Positions 32,558 through 45,806 are shown, numbered from the stretch's first letter. The stretch is DNA of 64,000 bases from Protoeuglena noctilucae (GCA_958009085.1 OY253669.1:992001-1056000), one strand, 5' to 3'. Notes: generated by a model from the sequence alone, not told the origin. Made by a program: numbers and translations.

Positions 32558-33859
32558 CGCCAGGCACCTCACGCTGTTGGGCCTCCGCACCGGCCGCGCC
32601 GAGGGCCGCGCCTGCGAGCAGGAGGCCGATGGCTAGCCATGGAGGCAAGCGACTTCTACAGCATGAGAAGATGTCGGCAGGGCCGGAGCACTCGCGGGCC
32701 GGCGCGATGCTGCTCGGCAATGTATGCGGCACAGCCAGGGGCGAAAAGAAACCTCTCAGGTGGGGCGGGCAGGCAAGGCAGTGAGGGTTGCCGCAGCACA
32801 AACGGGGGCAGCCAGGTGCCGCGCCAATGCTGCGGAAACCACGCTGCTGCGAGAGCCCGCACCGCACCACGCAGGGATGGGGACGCCAGCGGAGATGAAA
32901 GCGAACGACAGAGAGAAGGACATAAGCAAGTCTCACTGGGCACGCCATTGACGCGAGAGCCCCCGCGCGGCGGGCTGAAGGCTGGATATCGCTGTGGGCA
33001 AAACCATGCAAGTCCGGCCGCAGGTTGCGGCGGGAGAAGAGGCGCGCATGACATCGGCTGCGACCGACGCTGAGGTCAACAGCGGTCACGCCATCGGAGC
33101 GCCGGGAGCCCGCAGAGTCGGGGTGAGTCCTCGACCACAAATGCAGGGAAGCCGGAAAGGCTCGGGGCGGGCGCGACCCGAAAAGTTGTCATGATTGGGA
33201 AAACGACAATCGAATTAAGTGACCGAGCCCGGCCTCGTGTCGCTGGGGCCCCCTCACCGTCGACGTGAAGCTGAGGGTCGCAGTCGCCGACATCCTAACG
33301 CGAATGAGCCTCTGCAACGCAAGAATCACACGCTCAGGTTGCTGGGGGGCGCTGAAGGCCCCCTGAGACCCTGAGCACATGGATGCTTGCCTCGTCTGAC
33401 GGTCCAGGGCAACCCTGCCTCGTCGCGAGCATCATCTTGCCCCGCCCTCGATGCTCTGTTTAGTTATCAGGGCGTGGGTCACAGCTGGCGAGCGCAGAGG
33501 GCTGTTGCCACTGGGGGCACAGGAACGCGTGGGGGAGCTTCCTGCCTCAGGATGGGGAAGCTCAAGAGCGCCCTCTCATGGGCTGACATTTATAGGGTAA
33601 GGACCGCAGGAGGGCCCGAACGCGCTTAGCGGCTCTCTGGGGGAAGCGATCTCGATGGAAAGCGCTCTTCTGTGAGCGATGCCCGCTGTTCCATGGCTTC
33701 GTGGCGCCGGGCTGTGCCTATGCAGGTAGCATATCCCATTCGCATGTCCTCGTCCCACAGGATGGCCTTGGAGCTGCAAGGACGCTTGCCTCGTCGCTGG
33801 GGGAGGCAACGCTGGGAGGTGGTCGCGCCGGCCTCACCCGGCCCGTCGGATCAGCCGCG
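32558..33859. other. Divergent intergenic region, possibly with the first exon of the isomerase
   Basis: About 1.3 kb between the isomerase and the AAA protease. On the minus strand the ATG near 32923 opens a Ser/Ala-rich, transit-like frame (MSFSLSFAFISAGVPIP), a possible first exon of ribose-5-phosphate isomerase. The rest shows no recognisable feature. Confidence 0.4.
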
Positions 33860-34942
33860 ATGCCGCGCGGTCCGTGCTCTCCGTCTACTTCGGGACGCGA
33901 GCGTGGCCCCGCCCTCCTCTCTCACCTCCGCCGCACCGCCAGGAGGCCCTGGCGGGCCTTCGCTCCTTGGACGCCCCGCTTTGCCAGCGCCGGGCCGAGC
34001 GCGCGGGCGACGGCAGATCGTCTGAGGATGCTCAACGCAAAGGGCGACTTTTCCGCGGTGGTGGAGCTCTTCGAGAGCCACGCCGTGCCCCGCAATCGCG
34101 AGACCACGGCCGAGTACGTGGCGGCGCTGCTGCAGTCGGGCCGCCTGACCCCGCAGGACGCGGCGCGCGTGCTGTCGGAGGGCCTTCGCGCAGTCGAGAC
34201 GCAGCTGCCGCTCGGGGCGCACCGGTCTGCCGCGAACGGGGGGGAGTGGGCGTCCCGTGCCGACCGCACCTCTGCACCCTGGTGGCAAGCCATGGCCGGG
34301 CCGGCCGAGGCACAGCCGGCGCAGAGCCGGCCTTGGGCGTCGTTCCGGAGCTTCCTCCCGTCGTCCTCGGCCCCCTCCGTACCCCCCGGGGCTAACCCTG
34401 CGGCAACCATGGAGGCGGCATCGACGGGGGCGGCGACGCTGGCGGCGGCGGGGCAGCTGGGCACGCGTGCGTCTCCCGTCGTGGTGCAGATGGCGGAGCC
34501 GTCGCTGGGCGCGTCGGCGTGGAAGACGGTGCGGTCGGTGGCGTCGCTGGTGCTCATGCTGAGCTTCCTCAGCGTAGTGATCGACGAGCGTGCAGGCGGC
34601 GGCATGCTCAAGGGCATGATGCAGAGCCCGGAGGCCTCCCCCAAGACGGGCACGCCGACGCGCTTCGCGGACGTTAAGGGCGTCGACGAGGCCAAGTCAG
34701 AGCTGGAGGAGATCGTCGAGTACCTGAAGGACCCCGTGAGGTTCACGAGGCTGGGCGGGCGCCTGCCGCGGGGGGTGCTGCTCGTGGGGCCGCCCGGCAC
34801 CGGCAAGACCATGCTGGCGCGGGCCGTGGCGGGCGAGGCGGGCGTGCCGTTCTTCTACGCCTCCGGGTCCGAGTTCGAGGAGATGTTCGTGGGCGTCGGG
34901 GCGCGGCGCGTGCGGGACCTGTTCGCCGCCGCCCGCAAGCAG

Positions 34943-34974
<32 letters not shown>

Positions 34975-36479
34975 CGCCATCGGGGGCCGCCGCAACCCCC
35001 GCGACCAGCAGTACGCCCGCATGACGCTCAACCAGCTCCTGGTGGAGCTGGACGGGTTCAAGGCGCAAGAGGGCATCATCGTGGTGGCGGCCACCAACTT
35101 CCCAGAGAGCCTCGACCGCGCCCTCGTGCGCCCGGGGCGCTTCGACCGGTGCGTGTGCACCTCAGCGCTCCTGGCTCGCTTGCAAGGGTGGCCGTGGTTG
35201 CGGGGTGGTTGCCAGGGAGTTCCCAACTTGCTGCGGATGGTGGTGTGGGTCACGAGAGCGGGAGGAGAGGAGAGTGGCACTCCTTTTGTGTGCCGCAGGA
35301 ACGTGTATGTGCCGCTCCCGGACGTGATGGGTCGCAAGCAGATCCTGGAGGCCCACGCCCGCAAGGTGCGGCTGGCGAACGGCACGGACATGACCGCCAT
35401 CGCCAAGGGCACCAGTGGGATGTCCGGCGCCGACCTCGCCAACGTCGTCAACCTGGCCGCCCTCAAGGCTGCCAGGGATGGCCTTGAGACGGTGGACTCC
35501 AACGATCTCGAGTTCGCCAAGGAGCGCATCCGGTGCGTGTCAGCTGTCTTTGGCAGTAAGCCAAGTGTGCCAAGTGTTGCGGTCTTAGAGAGGCGCTAGG
35601 GTTTGTCAGAGTGCGGGTGGCAAAAGGGATTGCGGCTGGCAAGGGGTCCACCACCGCGCGCGTCCATGCAGGTTCGGGACGGAGCAGCGGTCGCGTGTCA
35701 TTCCCGACGATCAGAAGCGCCTGGTGGCGTTCCACGAGGGCGGCCACGCGCTCGTGTCGCTCTACACAGCCGGGGCGCACCCGCTGCACAAGGCCACGAT
35801 TATTCCACGGGGCACGGCCGGCGGCATGACGATGTTTTTGCCAGATGACTCCCGCACCCTCACGTCCCGCAAGCAGCTGATGGCGCAGCTGGACGTGTCG
35901 CTGGGGGGCCGCGTGGCGGAGGAGCTCGTGTTCGGGGAGGCAGAGACGACGACCGGGGCGTGGGATGACCTGCGGAAGGCAACGCAGGTGACTGGTGGGG
36001 CGGGGAGGTGGGGGATGGGACCGTGGCGTGGGGTTGGGTGGCGTTGCTGGCTAGGGTGGGAAGGAGGGTGAGAGAGGCTGTGAAAGGGTTCGGGGCCAGT
36101 GGCGTGACAGTTCAGGATGCGTGTCCACTTGCTGACCGTGCACGCACCAAATGACACCCCCATCCCTGGGTCCCCCCCGCAGCAAGCCATGGCGATGGTG
36201 ACGCAGTTCGGTTTCAGCGAGCGCCTGGGGTACGTGCACTTCAAGGAGGAGGACCTCAAGTCGCTTTCTGACAAAGAGAAAGAGACGATCGACGCGGAGA
36301 CAAGGCGGCTGGTGCAGGGGGCGTACGAGCGGGCCAAGAAGCTGCTCAGCGAGCACCGGGCGGAGCTGAACGCGCTGGCGCAAGAGCTGCAGGACAAGGA
36401 GACACTGACCGCGGAGCAGATCCGGGCGGTGTGCGTGCGCGCGGGGGGGTCGCCACCCGAGGCCCCGCAAGCCGCTTGA
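33860..36479 (+). CDS. FtsH/YME1-type AAA+ zinc metalloprotease (i-AAA-like)
   Basis: Exons 33860-35148, 35299-35532, 35672-35987 and 36183-36479 join in phase to give 711 residues. The N-terminus is Arg-rich without acidic residues ([16 protein letters not shown]), as in mitochondrial presequences. One membrane segment follows near residues 225-243 ([17 protein letters not shown]). The AAA module has [18 protein letters not shown], Walker A GPPGTGKT, pore loop [13 protein letters not shown], Walker [13 protein letters not shown] and RPGRFDR. The protease domain has HEGGH (zinc ligands and catalytic Glu) and [12 protein letters not shown] with the third metal ligand. A single membrane segment and the order of parts fit the i-AAA class (YME1/FTSH4) that degrades inner-membrane proteins from the intermembrane space. 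Intron 1 is 150 bases, stop-free and in frame. Confidence 0.93.
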
Positions 36480-36707
36480 ACCGGGTGCAAGTTGCGGTGC
36501 TTGCGGGAGGCCATTAGAAAGGTTGGGGCCCCACAAGCGGCGCCTGACGCGCCGCAGAGACAGGGAGCTAGCGTCGTAACGAATCATTGAAGCGAATCGA
36601 TGCGCCGGTGGTGGCTTTGTCATTGCTGCGACAATGTAATGCAGTGAAGTCACTGATCTTCGTGATATAATCGTTGGAAAGATCTCTGCAGTGCACTTTT
36701 GGTAACG

Positions 36708-39700
36708 TCACTCCTGGAATCTCACGCCCCTGGGAGGCTTTGCCTTTTCCTTGGTTCCCTTGTCTTTGCCCTTCCCGGCCTTCCCGGTACCCTGGGCGAT
36801 GCCGCCCCTCTTCTCAGCCGCCCCTTTCCCCCCCGCGGCCGACCGCTCGCTCTTGCGCATGCTCGGCGGCAGCACCGGACCCTCGGGCCACTTGGGCCCA
36901 TGCACGGGCAGCATCGTCACTCCTGAGGGTAGGCGAGGCGACAGGGGCGCACGTGAGAGCGACCGTGGCTGCCATCCAGCACAGATAGCACCGGCAAGCA
37001 CTGATGCAGAGCGCTGCGCGAGACCAGCACGCAGTTGCGACTCGACTGCAACAGCTATGCTGGCAGCCTCGCTTGCAAGCTCGCATGTCGCTGCACGACC
37101 CAGCACCACTCCCAAAATCTCTTGCACCGCTCAGCTCACCGGACTGCACGGGCAGCGATGCGTCGTCGAGCTCTTCAATGAAGTACCGCCATTGGTCGCG
37201 ATTCTCCTGAGTCACCAGCGGAGACAGGACCTGCCAGGACTGCTCCATGCGCTTGCGAGTGCCGGCGTCCACCGGCTGACTGAGGGGGACGGGCTCACAG
37301 TGAAGGTGAATTGATGCAATGGATGATCGTCAGGGTATTGCTAGCGAGTTCTGTGACACTGAAGCGCCTGGGTTGGAACGTGCTGTTCAGCGGATGAAGC
37401 AGAGCGGAGCGGGCAACGATAGCGTGATGCTTGTAGCAAGGCACTGGAAGAGCGCTGAGCGTTGCTGGGCTCACCGTGTGAGGCTCCGTGCGGGCCGTGC
37501 GAGGTCGCGGCTGAGGGGGTAGGTGGCGACGGCGATGGCGGGGAGGATGTCCGGGTGGCAGTTGGCGACGGCGCGGCGGAACACGCGCGCGGCGTTCTCG
37601 TGGTGCATGTGGGGGCCGGACCAGGAGTGCAGGACAGCGGCGTCGCGTGCGATGGCCCACACGCACGCCTTGCACATCTCGACCAGGTTGCCACGCGCCC
37701 CCTGCTGCAGGTGCCCGCGGAACATCCCATCGAACGCCGCCCCGTTGAGGAAGTAGCTCCCCAGGTCCTGCATCGGTACGCCGCGCACCACGACGTTCAT
37801 CTCGTCCCTGCAGAGCACGGCACGTTTTGGTGTTAATGACTGGCACGGACAAGTCGGGAATTCGACTCGCTGCGGCATGCGTTGGTGTGGACTTGTCACC
37901 AGAAGGAAGGGTCCCGGGTCAGTCGCTCGACCAATGCGAGTCGCGCTGCACGGCCGAAGCGTGCCACCCCGTAGCTCTGCAAAAAGGGCATGGGACTGAA
38001 CTGAAGGCACCAGCCAATAGCGAGGACCTTTCCATGCACGAACACCCCGCCCTTGCTCACTCAGACGCATTGCAGGCGTATACGAAGCATGGGCCATGCA
38101 ATGTTAGCAGTGGGGCTCGCACAGACGCTCACCTCGTCGACCTTGTCCCAGAGGAGCCCTGCCGCGAAGCGCTGCAGCGACCGCAGTGCGATCTGCATGT
38201 CGTGGGCGGTACGGAGCCGGGGGTGGCTCAGCAGCGCCAACAGCAGCTCGACCACGGGGTCAATCAGCATGTATGCTGCGGGAAAAGAAGAGATACAGTG
38301 GTGACAGCGCCAAGGCAGGTGCATGTGTGACCATGGTTGGGGTGCCCCTGACCGACTCGTCCCATTGTTGTCGATCCCTGCGTTGCATTGCGAGACGCAG
38401 GCGCCACTCACTGACTTTGAAAGACGAGTACATGTCCGGGCCCTGCCGCGCCTCCAAGCCCGCCACCGGGAGCTTGTCCCTCGCGTGCTGCGACAGAGAG
38501 CACGGCACAGTCAGGGCATGCGCATGGCGTGTCAGAAGCACACCCTGTGACAGCCAGCCTTATTGCGCATGGCATGCGAGCATCACACCCTGACAGAGTC
38601 ACGCATGCAAGGACATCCACCTTGGTGCACACGAGGAATGTCTCCACCAGGAAAGCCAGGTCGATCACGACGTTGATCTTGGCAGCGGCCCGCTCGTTCT
38701 CATAGGCCAGCACCGCCAGCATGCGCAGGGACAGCCCCACCACCTCCGCCACCTCCTTTGGCTGCTCGGGCGCCAGGTACACCTGCACCTCCTGCGCCCC
38801 TCGCTGCAGAGAGCAAACAAAAGTGTGAGATGTGTCAAGTTGTCGTCCGTCGCGTGGACGGCGTCAATGCTTTTCCCCAGCCGGGGCACATGTAGCCCAC
38901 CAGCCATGCGCGCACCCCATGCCCTAACCCTAACCACAATCATACCCCACCCATCAGCCGTGCGACCGCCCCTCACCTTTGGGGCCTTCCACGTCGTCTC
39001 TCCCCGGACGATGCGCGCGAGCGGCTGCAGCACCGAGCCCAAATGCGCGATGACGGCGGCCCGGGCGGCCCGGTTGTGTGAGGTGGGCGCAAGCAGGAAC
39101 GCGTCCACTTGCTGGTCGAGCCCCGTTGCTCCCCCGACCGCCAACTCCTGGGGCAGGAGGTGCCCCGCGAGCAGCGTGAGGGCCATGCTGGTGCCCTCGA
39201 TGCACCAGTGCTTGCCGGCGATGCACGCCGTCAGTATGCGCTCGACACCATTGCATGACAGCAGCCGCTGCAGGGCCAGGAGCGCCGGGGGGGTCTCCGC
39301 GCGCGTCTCCGGCTTGCTCGGGTCCGTCGAATCCTTCACGTTATCGTCCAGCTGGCGCCTGCGGACAAACCAAAGCCGGCAGCTGTGCTCAGCAGGTCCC
39401 CACGCACATGGCGCACCAATCACCTACCAGGAGAGATGCTACGTGCCGGGAATGGCCGTAATGGAAAACGCGCTTACCTCGAACCGCCGTTGGCTTCGGC
39501 GTCCTCTCCCACACCTTCTGGCCCGTCCTTCTGCTTGGCCGACGCGAGCAGTCGTCGCACGCTGCGCAGCGGGGTCAGTTGCACCGCCGACAGAGCCTCC
39601 GCTTGGTCGGGGTTGCCCGGCGGGAGCGTGAGGCTGTACAGGCACCGGAGGGCACCCAGCAGAGACTGGCTGAGGGCCTGCCGCCTCAACCGCACCCTGC

Positions 39701-42165
39701 ATGTGCGCAAGTGACGGACTGTGAGCCAGACCAGCACCCTGTACGGCAAGATGCGCGGCATGGCCGATGCGCATTCGCATGCCACGCACCGGACCGCTTC
39801 GCGAGCGGTGGCTGCCGCCTCCTCCTCTCCCCCACCGCTGGTGAGGCTCGTGGAGGGCCCGCCGTACACCGTGCTGCCAGGCTGCCACGCCAGGTCCCCC
39901 GCGCGGCTCTCCACGTCCAGCCACGTCCGCGACACGTGCTCCACGCACGCCACCAGGCGGTCCACGGCCCCCATCTCCACGCTCAGCTCCACATCGGCCA
40001 GCAGCGCTGCCCTCGCCTCCGTGTAAGCAAAAGGCTCCTCCGGGAGGCGGTCGAGCACCGCCAACGCGCGCCGCACCCCGGTGAGCACCCGACACCTCGC
40101 GCGGTGCTGCGGCCAGTCCTCCCGCTGGTGCGTCTTGCAGCAGTACCTTACGCCACGACACCGCTCGCACCGCCACAGCTCCACTCCCTTCTTCGCCCTG
40201 TGCGGATGCGAAATCCCACACGTGTCTCCCCATGCCAGCCAACGCCCACGCATCGCCGCGCGCGCCTCACGATGCTGCGCTGCCCTCACCCTGTCCCGCA
40301 CAGGTTGCAGTGCACCGCGTGCCAGAGCCATATCTTGGCCTGCCGGCTCTGGCCCAGCGCCCTCTTGCTGCAGGGCCAGAACTTCGCCACATCCGGGTCC
40401 TCCCACCACATCGCCCCGTGGCTGAGATGCGGGACCCCGTCTGCTGCCCCGGCCCCAGGGGACCCACCACGCTCACCGCCCTGCGTCAATGCACTCGCTG
40501 GCCGCGGGACCGTGTTGGGCCTTGAGACAGGGCTCACGGCCCTGGTGCGCTCTGGACTGGACGTGTGAAGGGCGGGGGCGCCGGGAGCGTGGGCCGTCTC
40601 GCACAGCCGGGCAGGCCGCTCGGCCCTGCGTGCACCGAGGGAGCCCAGAGCTGTTGCCGAGCCCTGCACTCGCACCTGTGACAGCCCATACGCGCTCCAC
40701 AGCCATCCTAAGCGGAAGCAGTGCCTCCCTCTCCTCACCCGCCCGTTCCGCACTCACCTCCCAGGCACCAGCAGCGCCTCCCTGTCTGCCCTTCTCGTCA
40801 CCCACCGCACCACCGCCTCCCGCATGTCCGCCCGCACCACCTCCATCTCCGCCGCCCTGCTTTCCAACGCCCACTGCAGCTGCTCGCCCTGCAGCGTGCC
40901 CTCCAAGTGCTGCAACAGCGCGGAGAGGGCAGGGACAGGCCCGGGCTGCGGGTGTGGAGCGGGCGGGTCAGCTACTCGTCAGGACCTGACAACTATGACA
41001 CAGGTGCAGCCCGGTGTTGCACAGCAGGGGTCGAGCGAGGCTGGCGCAGAGTCGGCGCGACTCACCCACAGCGCCCATCGCACGAGGGTGGGGTCTGCGC
41101 CCTTGGAGAGGAGCAGGCGCACGACGGGGAGGTTGCCGCCCGCGACGGCGACGGCGAGCGGCGTCACGTCCCGCGCGGGGGCGCGGAAGTCGATGGGGCA
41201 GCCGGCGTCGATGGCGAGTTCGACCATGGCCAGCAAGTCACGCCGGCGCCGCTCCTCCCACGGCGGCACCCACGTCGCGGCGAGGATGTGGGGAATGCAG
41301 AGGCCGACGTTGGTGGCGAAGGAAGGGTGTATGAGGGGCAAGTGCTGCGGGAACAGGTGGATACGGGCGCTCAGTTATGCAAACGGGTGCGTCCCAAGCA
41401 CAATTCGGTGTGGCCATGTCAGCGGGCACTCGCCACAGCGCGGGTGAAGGCTCGCGGGTCCAGGGCCGCAGCGGCGGAGACGACTTGGAGCTCTGAGGGC
41501 GAAGGGGCGCGTATCTCCCCCGACGCCGTGAGGCGCACGCGGTGGCTGTTCTGAACACGCGCCGCGGCGCACTCGGCGCACAGGCAGGTGCGCCCGGCGC
41601 TGTAGGCCATCTTCCCCGGCACGTGCGTGATGCCCGAATCGAGGACGCAGCGGGCGTGGATGCCCGCCCGCGCCGCCTCGCTCGTCTGCCGCACCTCCTC
41701 CAGCCCGCGGGCCGGGTCCCGCAGCCGCTGGAGCTCCGCGCGGCCCTGCGCCACGGACAGCACCGCGGCCGCGTCCTCAAGGAGGCCCTGGGCAAGGAAG
41801 CTACGTGCCAGGGCAAGGTGGCCCTCTAAGTGGTCCGGGAAGGCCCATATGGTGTCGAGGCCGACGTCCTGCGCCAGGGTGTCCTCGCCGAGAGCCAGGA
41901 GAGCGTGGGCGCGGAGGGCCAGGACCCGCACGTTCGTAGGGTCTCGCTGCTGGGCGCGCATGAGGAGCTCGGCCGCGACATCCATGCGGGAATGCCGCAT
42001 CGCGTCCTCGGCGAGAGCCTGGAACTCCTCCGCCTCGCTCTCCCGCTTCTTCCTCTCGTCAAAGGCCTCGCGCCCAATCACGGATGGCGCCTTCATCGGG
42101 CCCTTGGGGCCCCTCTGCCGCCCCAGTCGCCCGCGGGCCGCGAAGAGGGCGTCCGCGGTGCGCAT
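36708..42165 (-). CDS. TPR-ankyrin-MYND multidomain protein
   Basis: A long multi-exon gene on the minus strand. From the ATG at 42165 (an in-frame start further up, to 42507, is possible) it encodes a TPR-like region (AEDAMRHSRMDVAAELLMRA, ALRAHALLALGEDTLAQD), then ankyrin repeats (DVTPLAVAVAGGNLPVVRLL), then a MYND zinc finger (CERCRGVRYCCKTHQREDW and H-x3-C), then a long run of hydrophobic helices that look like ARM/HEAT-type repeats (SYFLNGAAFDGMFRGHL, LIDPVVELLLALLSHPRL), ending in a Lys/Gly/Ala-rich tail (KGKDKGTKEKAKPPRGVRF). MYND fingers bind proline-rich peptides, and the other repeats are also binding surfaces, so a scaffold or co-regulator role is likely but inferred. I joined the 36.7-39.4 kb part to the MYND part because exon phases and helix pattern continue without an obvious stop or new start; two adjacent genes remain possible. 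Confidence 0.65.
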
Positions 42166-42956
42166 ATTCCCTCGAGTCTCGGCCGGTTGGGACCTATGTG
42201 CACGAAGGAAATGCCTTGACGCAGACTCGGACGCGAGCCTCGCGAGGGTGACGCGGGAGATGCGCCTGGCATTGTTCGCGGCACCTGTCCTGCGCATCCG
42301 GGCCCTGGACGCCCCCTGCGGGTGCGACCGCAGACTCTTCCTTGCGAGACATGTTGTTCTCGCGAATCGCTTTCCCCTCAAAGCGTCAACGCGGTGGCGA
42401 GGGGGGCAACATGTTGCGCCATTCGCGCTTCCACCGCCGGTGGCGCTCCAGCCGGGCTGCCCAGCCAAGAGTGAGGGCATTGCATGAGCGTGCCTCGGCA
42501 TAACCACGCTGACCGGTGCCAGCTAAGCGACGTTGCCAGACGTGCACTGGCGCGGCGCCCATCGGCGGGGAAAGCTCGCCAAGGCGCGCTCACGGCGCTA
42601 CTTTCCGTTCGCTGGGGTGCGTATCGTGTTCTGGGAGATCGGGAGGGGGCCAATGGGTGGGGAAGCACAGCGGTGGGGCGTCCACGTCCCCGCCGCGGCC
42701 CCTTCCTGTTCGTCGCGGTGTCCAGATGACGATGCGTGGTGAGAATTGGAACATCGCAGGGGCCTCCGGGATCATCTTGACCCCAAACGCGGGGCTTCGC
42801 GAGGCTGCGTCAAACGCTGCACGGCATCGCCCGCCGCGCCCCCCTCGCGGCATCAATTTCGGGCCTGGGCCCTCACATGGCTAATTACAAAGTATGCAAA
42901 CGGGCCTCGAGCCCCGGGACACCTGCAGCGCGGACCAGGAGGCGTAATTTGGCAGG
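42166..42956. other. Divergent region between MYND protein and carrier genes
   Basis: An open minus-strand frame continues upstream of 42165 to 42507, so part of this may be the N-terminus of the MYND protein. The remainder has no recognisable coding block. Confidence 0.4.
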
Positions 42957-44906
42957 ATGCCTTGCGACAATGTTGAGCTGCGCGTCTGCGCGGCGGCCCC
43001 CGAGAGTCGCCGTCCTGCCTTGCGAGAGATCTTCTCCGTATCCATTCCGCTGTTCCTGTCAGCAGGGCCCGCTTCGAGCTTTCGGAGGAAGCTGCAGCAC
43101 CTCGCGTCAGTGCCCGATGCATCTCGCACGCGGCGCGGGTGCACGGCGAGGGGGGGCAGGGCACGGGATGCAGACGAGGAGTCGTTACCGTGCTTCGTGG
43201 CGGAGGGGGACGCGGGGCCCGCATCGCCTTCCCTGGCGCGGGGTCGGGGCCGCACCGGCCGCGCCGGCGCCGCGCCCCCGCCCCGCTGGCCATCATTGAG
43301 CTGCCGTGGGACGCGCGGGACGCGAGCATCGCGGTGAAGGGCTTCGTGGCGGGTTCAATCGCGGCGACTCTCTTCCAGAACGCGGTGGCCGTGGGCACGC
43401 TCGTCCGTCGGGGCATGGACGAGCTGGTCTCTGGCCTCCAGGGCCTGCAACCGGGCGTGGCTCGTCACGTGGACATGGTTCTGGCGCCCCTGCGAGCGTT
43501 GGCGACGCGGCTCGTGCACCCGAGCCAGGACATGATCCGCCACACGGGTGGGTGCCCAGATGCCTCGCGCGTGCTTTGCATAGGTGCTGGCTTCTTCTGG
43601 CGCTAAGCAGATGTTCTTGCGCGTCCCGCAGTGCTCGCCTGAGCTTGCACAGAGCGCGTGCGGCATGCACCAGGGCTCCTCACCCGTCCTGACCCATCCA
43701 TTTCAATTGCAGTGGCGGGGACCCTCGCGAGGACGATGGCCCAGATCGCCATCCACCCCATCGACACGGTCAAGACGAGGCTGCAGGTCAAGACCCCGGT
43801 GGAGAAGCTGATACGATGGAAGAGCAAGGCGAGCAGCTGCGGTACATGCCACGTGACGATGCCGCCCGCGACATCTCTCTAGAAGCGCGACCCCGCTGTG
43901 GAGTCGACCGCCACCACCCCGGCCTTCCGCAGATCATGACCAAGTCCTTCACGGTGGCCCTGGGCGGCCGGCAGTTCCTGGACGTGAAGAACGTGCTGTA
44001 CCGGGGACCGAGGGACATCTACTTGGGCGTCATCGGGTCGATGGTGTCCACGCTGGGGGTCGGGGTCCTGTACTTTGGCACCTACCAGGCCTTCAAGGCT
44101 ACGGCGGACGAGCACCTTGCCTCCACGCGCTTCGCCTCCCTCAGCCACGTCATGGCCGCGAGCACGGGCGCGGTGGTGTCGGCGCTGGTGCGCGTCCCGG
44201 GCGACACCCTCAAGCACCGGGTGCAGGCCTACTTCCACCCCAACTGCTGGGCGGCGTTGCAGGCGATCGTGCGGGAGGAGGGCGTCGCAGGGCTCTACAA
44301 GGGTTTCTCCGCCACGCTCATCCGCGACGTCCCGGAGATCGCCATCCAGTTCACGGCCTACGAGGCCTTCCGCCGGGCGGTGGTGCGGCGGCGAGGAGAG
44401 GAGAAGCTGCCCACCTACGAGCACCTGCTTCTGGGGGGCGCCGCGGGGGCGCTGGCGGCCAGCTGCACCATGCCGCTTGACTACATCAAGACGGTCGTGC
44501 AGTGCGGGCGGCCGGAGCCCATCTTCCAGGTCCTGCAGAACACGCTGGCGGCCGAGGGACCCCGGGGGCTGTTCAAGGGGATGGGGCCACGCGTGCTGAT
44601 GACCACCACGATGAGCGCGGCGTTCTTCGGCCTTTTCGAGTTCTGGAAGCAGGTGCGGGCAGATTGGGGTGTGGTATGGGTATGGCAGGGCATGTGCATG
44701 GGGCGTAGTGTGGCTGGGTATGTGCGTGGGGCATGGTGTGACGAACACTGCGTGTGGTGGTTACCAACGTCCTCTTGCCTCTCGCGCAGGTCCTCAAATC
44801 GACCGAGTTTCGAAAAGGAAGCGACAAGGCCTTCTTGCCGAAGGTCATGGGGAAGAAGAGGGACAAGGTGCGGCACAGCGGCAGCGCGAGCGTGTCTGCG
44901 CTGTGA
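42957..44906 (+). CDS. Mitochondrial carrier family (SLC25-type) transporter with N-terminal extension
   Basis: The carrier core is clear; the start is provisional (an ATG at 42957 opens a frame, but its join to the conserved part near 43280 is not resolved). Coding blocks are about 43280-43550, 43712-43828, 43933-44652 and 44790-44906. Three carrier signatures are visible, one per repeat: HPIDTVKTRLQV, RVPGDTLKHRVQA and MPLDYIKTVVQC. Each is followed by the matrix-helix block typical of the family (GVAGLYKGFSATLIRDVPE, GLFKGMGPRVLMTT). The extension before repeat 1 contains a hydrophobic segment (IAVKGFVAGSIAATLFQNAV). The transported substrate is not certain; the overall style recalls S-adenosylmethionine-type carriers. 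The second intron (43829-43932) has a GC donor, AAG|GCGAGC, and phase agrees only if it is removed. The C-terminal tail is Lys/Arg-rich. Confidence 0.8.
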
Positions 44907-45806
44907 GCGCGCTTGTTCGTCATCAGCTGGCGCGACCCCGGCGATCGCCAGCGCGTGTCCCCAGAGATGAGGGGCTAGAGAGAAATGAAATTCATGCAGT
45001 CGGGGCGTTCGCCGCGCCTGGGTGGCAGTGGGGGGTGCAAGAGAGCGTGTATGTGAGCCTTGTCTGTCAGACCGACCAGTGCGAAAAGGTACTAACACAT
45101 GCCCCCCAGGTTCACTCCAACCACACTGAATCCGCGTTACCATGTACCCGTCAGTGCCGCCGCCTGCAGATGCACAGGGGCCCTCTCTCACGCGTGGTGT
45201 CTGTGTTTGGTCACTTGTAGTGTTGGCGAGCGCCCCTGCCAATGTCAATTCCATGACCAGCGCCTCCTGACTTACCGCAGATCTGGAAGCGGCAAGGGCT
45301 GACGTCATGAAATGTTACCGGAACCCTCTCGCACCGCGGGACGTCGATAATCACCGGACTGGGACCGACCCTGACGACGCCGCTCAGTGTCAGCTGTTGC
45401 CCTGAGTCAACTCTGCGGACCGGATATCTGCTTCTTCCAGCAACTGCCGTGCTGCTTTTCGGACGCCGCCGTTTGCCATACGGAGCGATGACTCTTTGTG
45501 ATAGTTGCGTGCCTTTGAGTGTCCATGGGCGTGGGTTCTAACTCCAGAGGCCCTCATCCGGGCCCGCGCCTGCTGCTCTTCACATATGCCAGCGTCTGCC
45601 TACGCACTTCGTGCTCCGACGCGCACCTACTTGAAAAAGTCACGCCATGAATCGTTGCGAGCCAGGACCTCACGCCTTGGTGCCCTGCAGGGAATCCAGC
45701 TGCGCCTGCGGGCACGGGCGATTGCGAAGCGACGCGTTGCTGGCGAGTCAATACAGCAGGTGTCATTGCCGAGTGGATACGGGCCCAGGCCGCAGCGTGT
45801 CGTGTG
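44907..45806. other. Convergent intergenic region
   Basis: About 900 bases between the carrier stop and the 3' end of the lumen protein. I see nothing recognisable. If the lumen protein has one more exon, it would be here. Confidence 0.4.

Noticed and set aside
41419-41437. Possible tenth GC donor (GTG|GCGAGT) in the MYND gene
   Set aside because: A GT donor two bases upstream gives the same phase, so the site cannot be assigned to GC with confidence.
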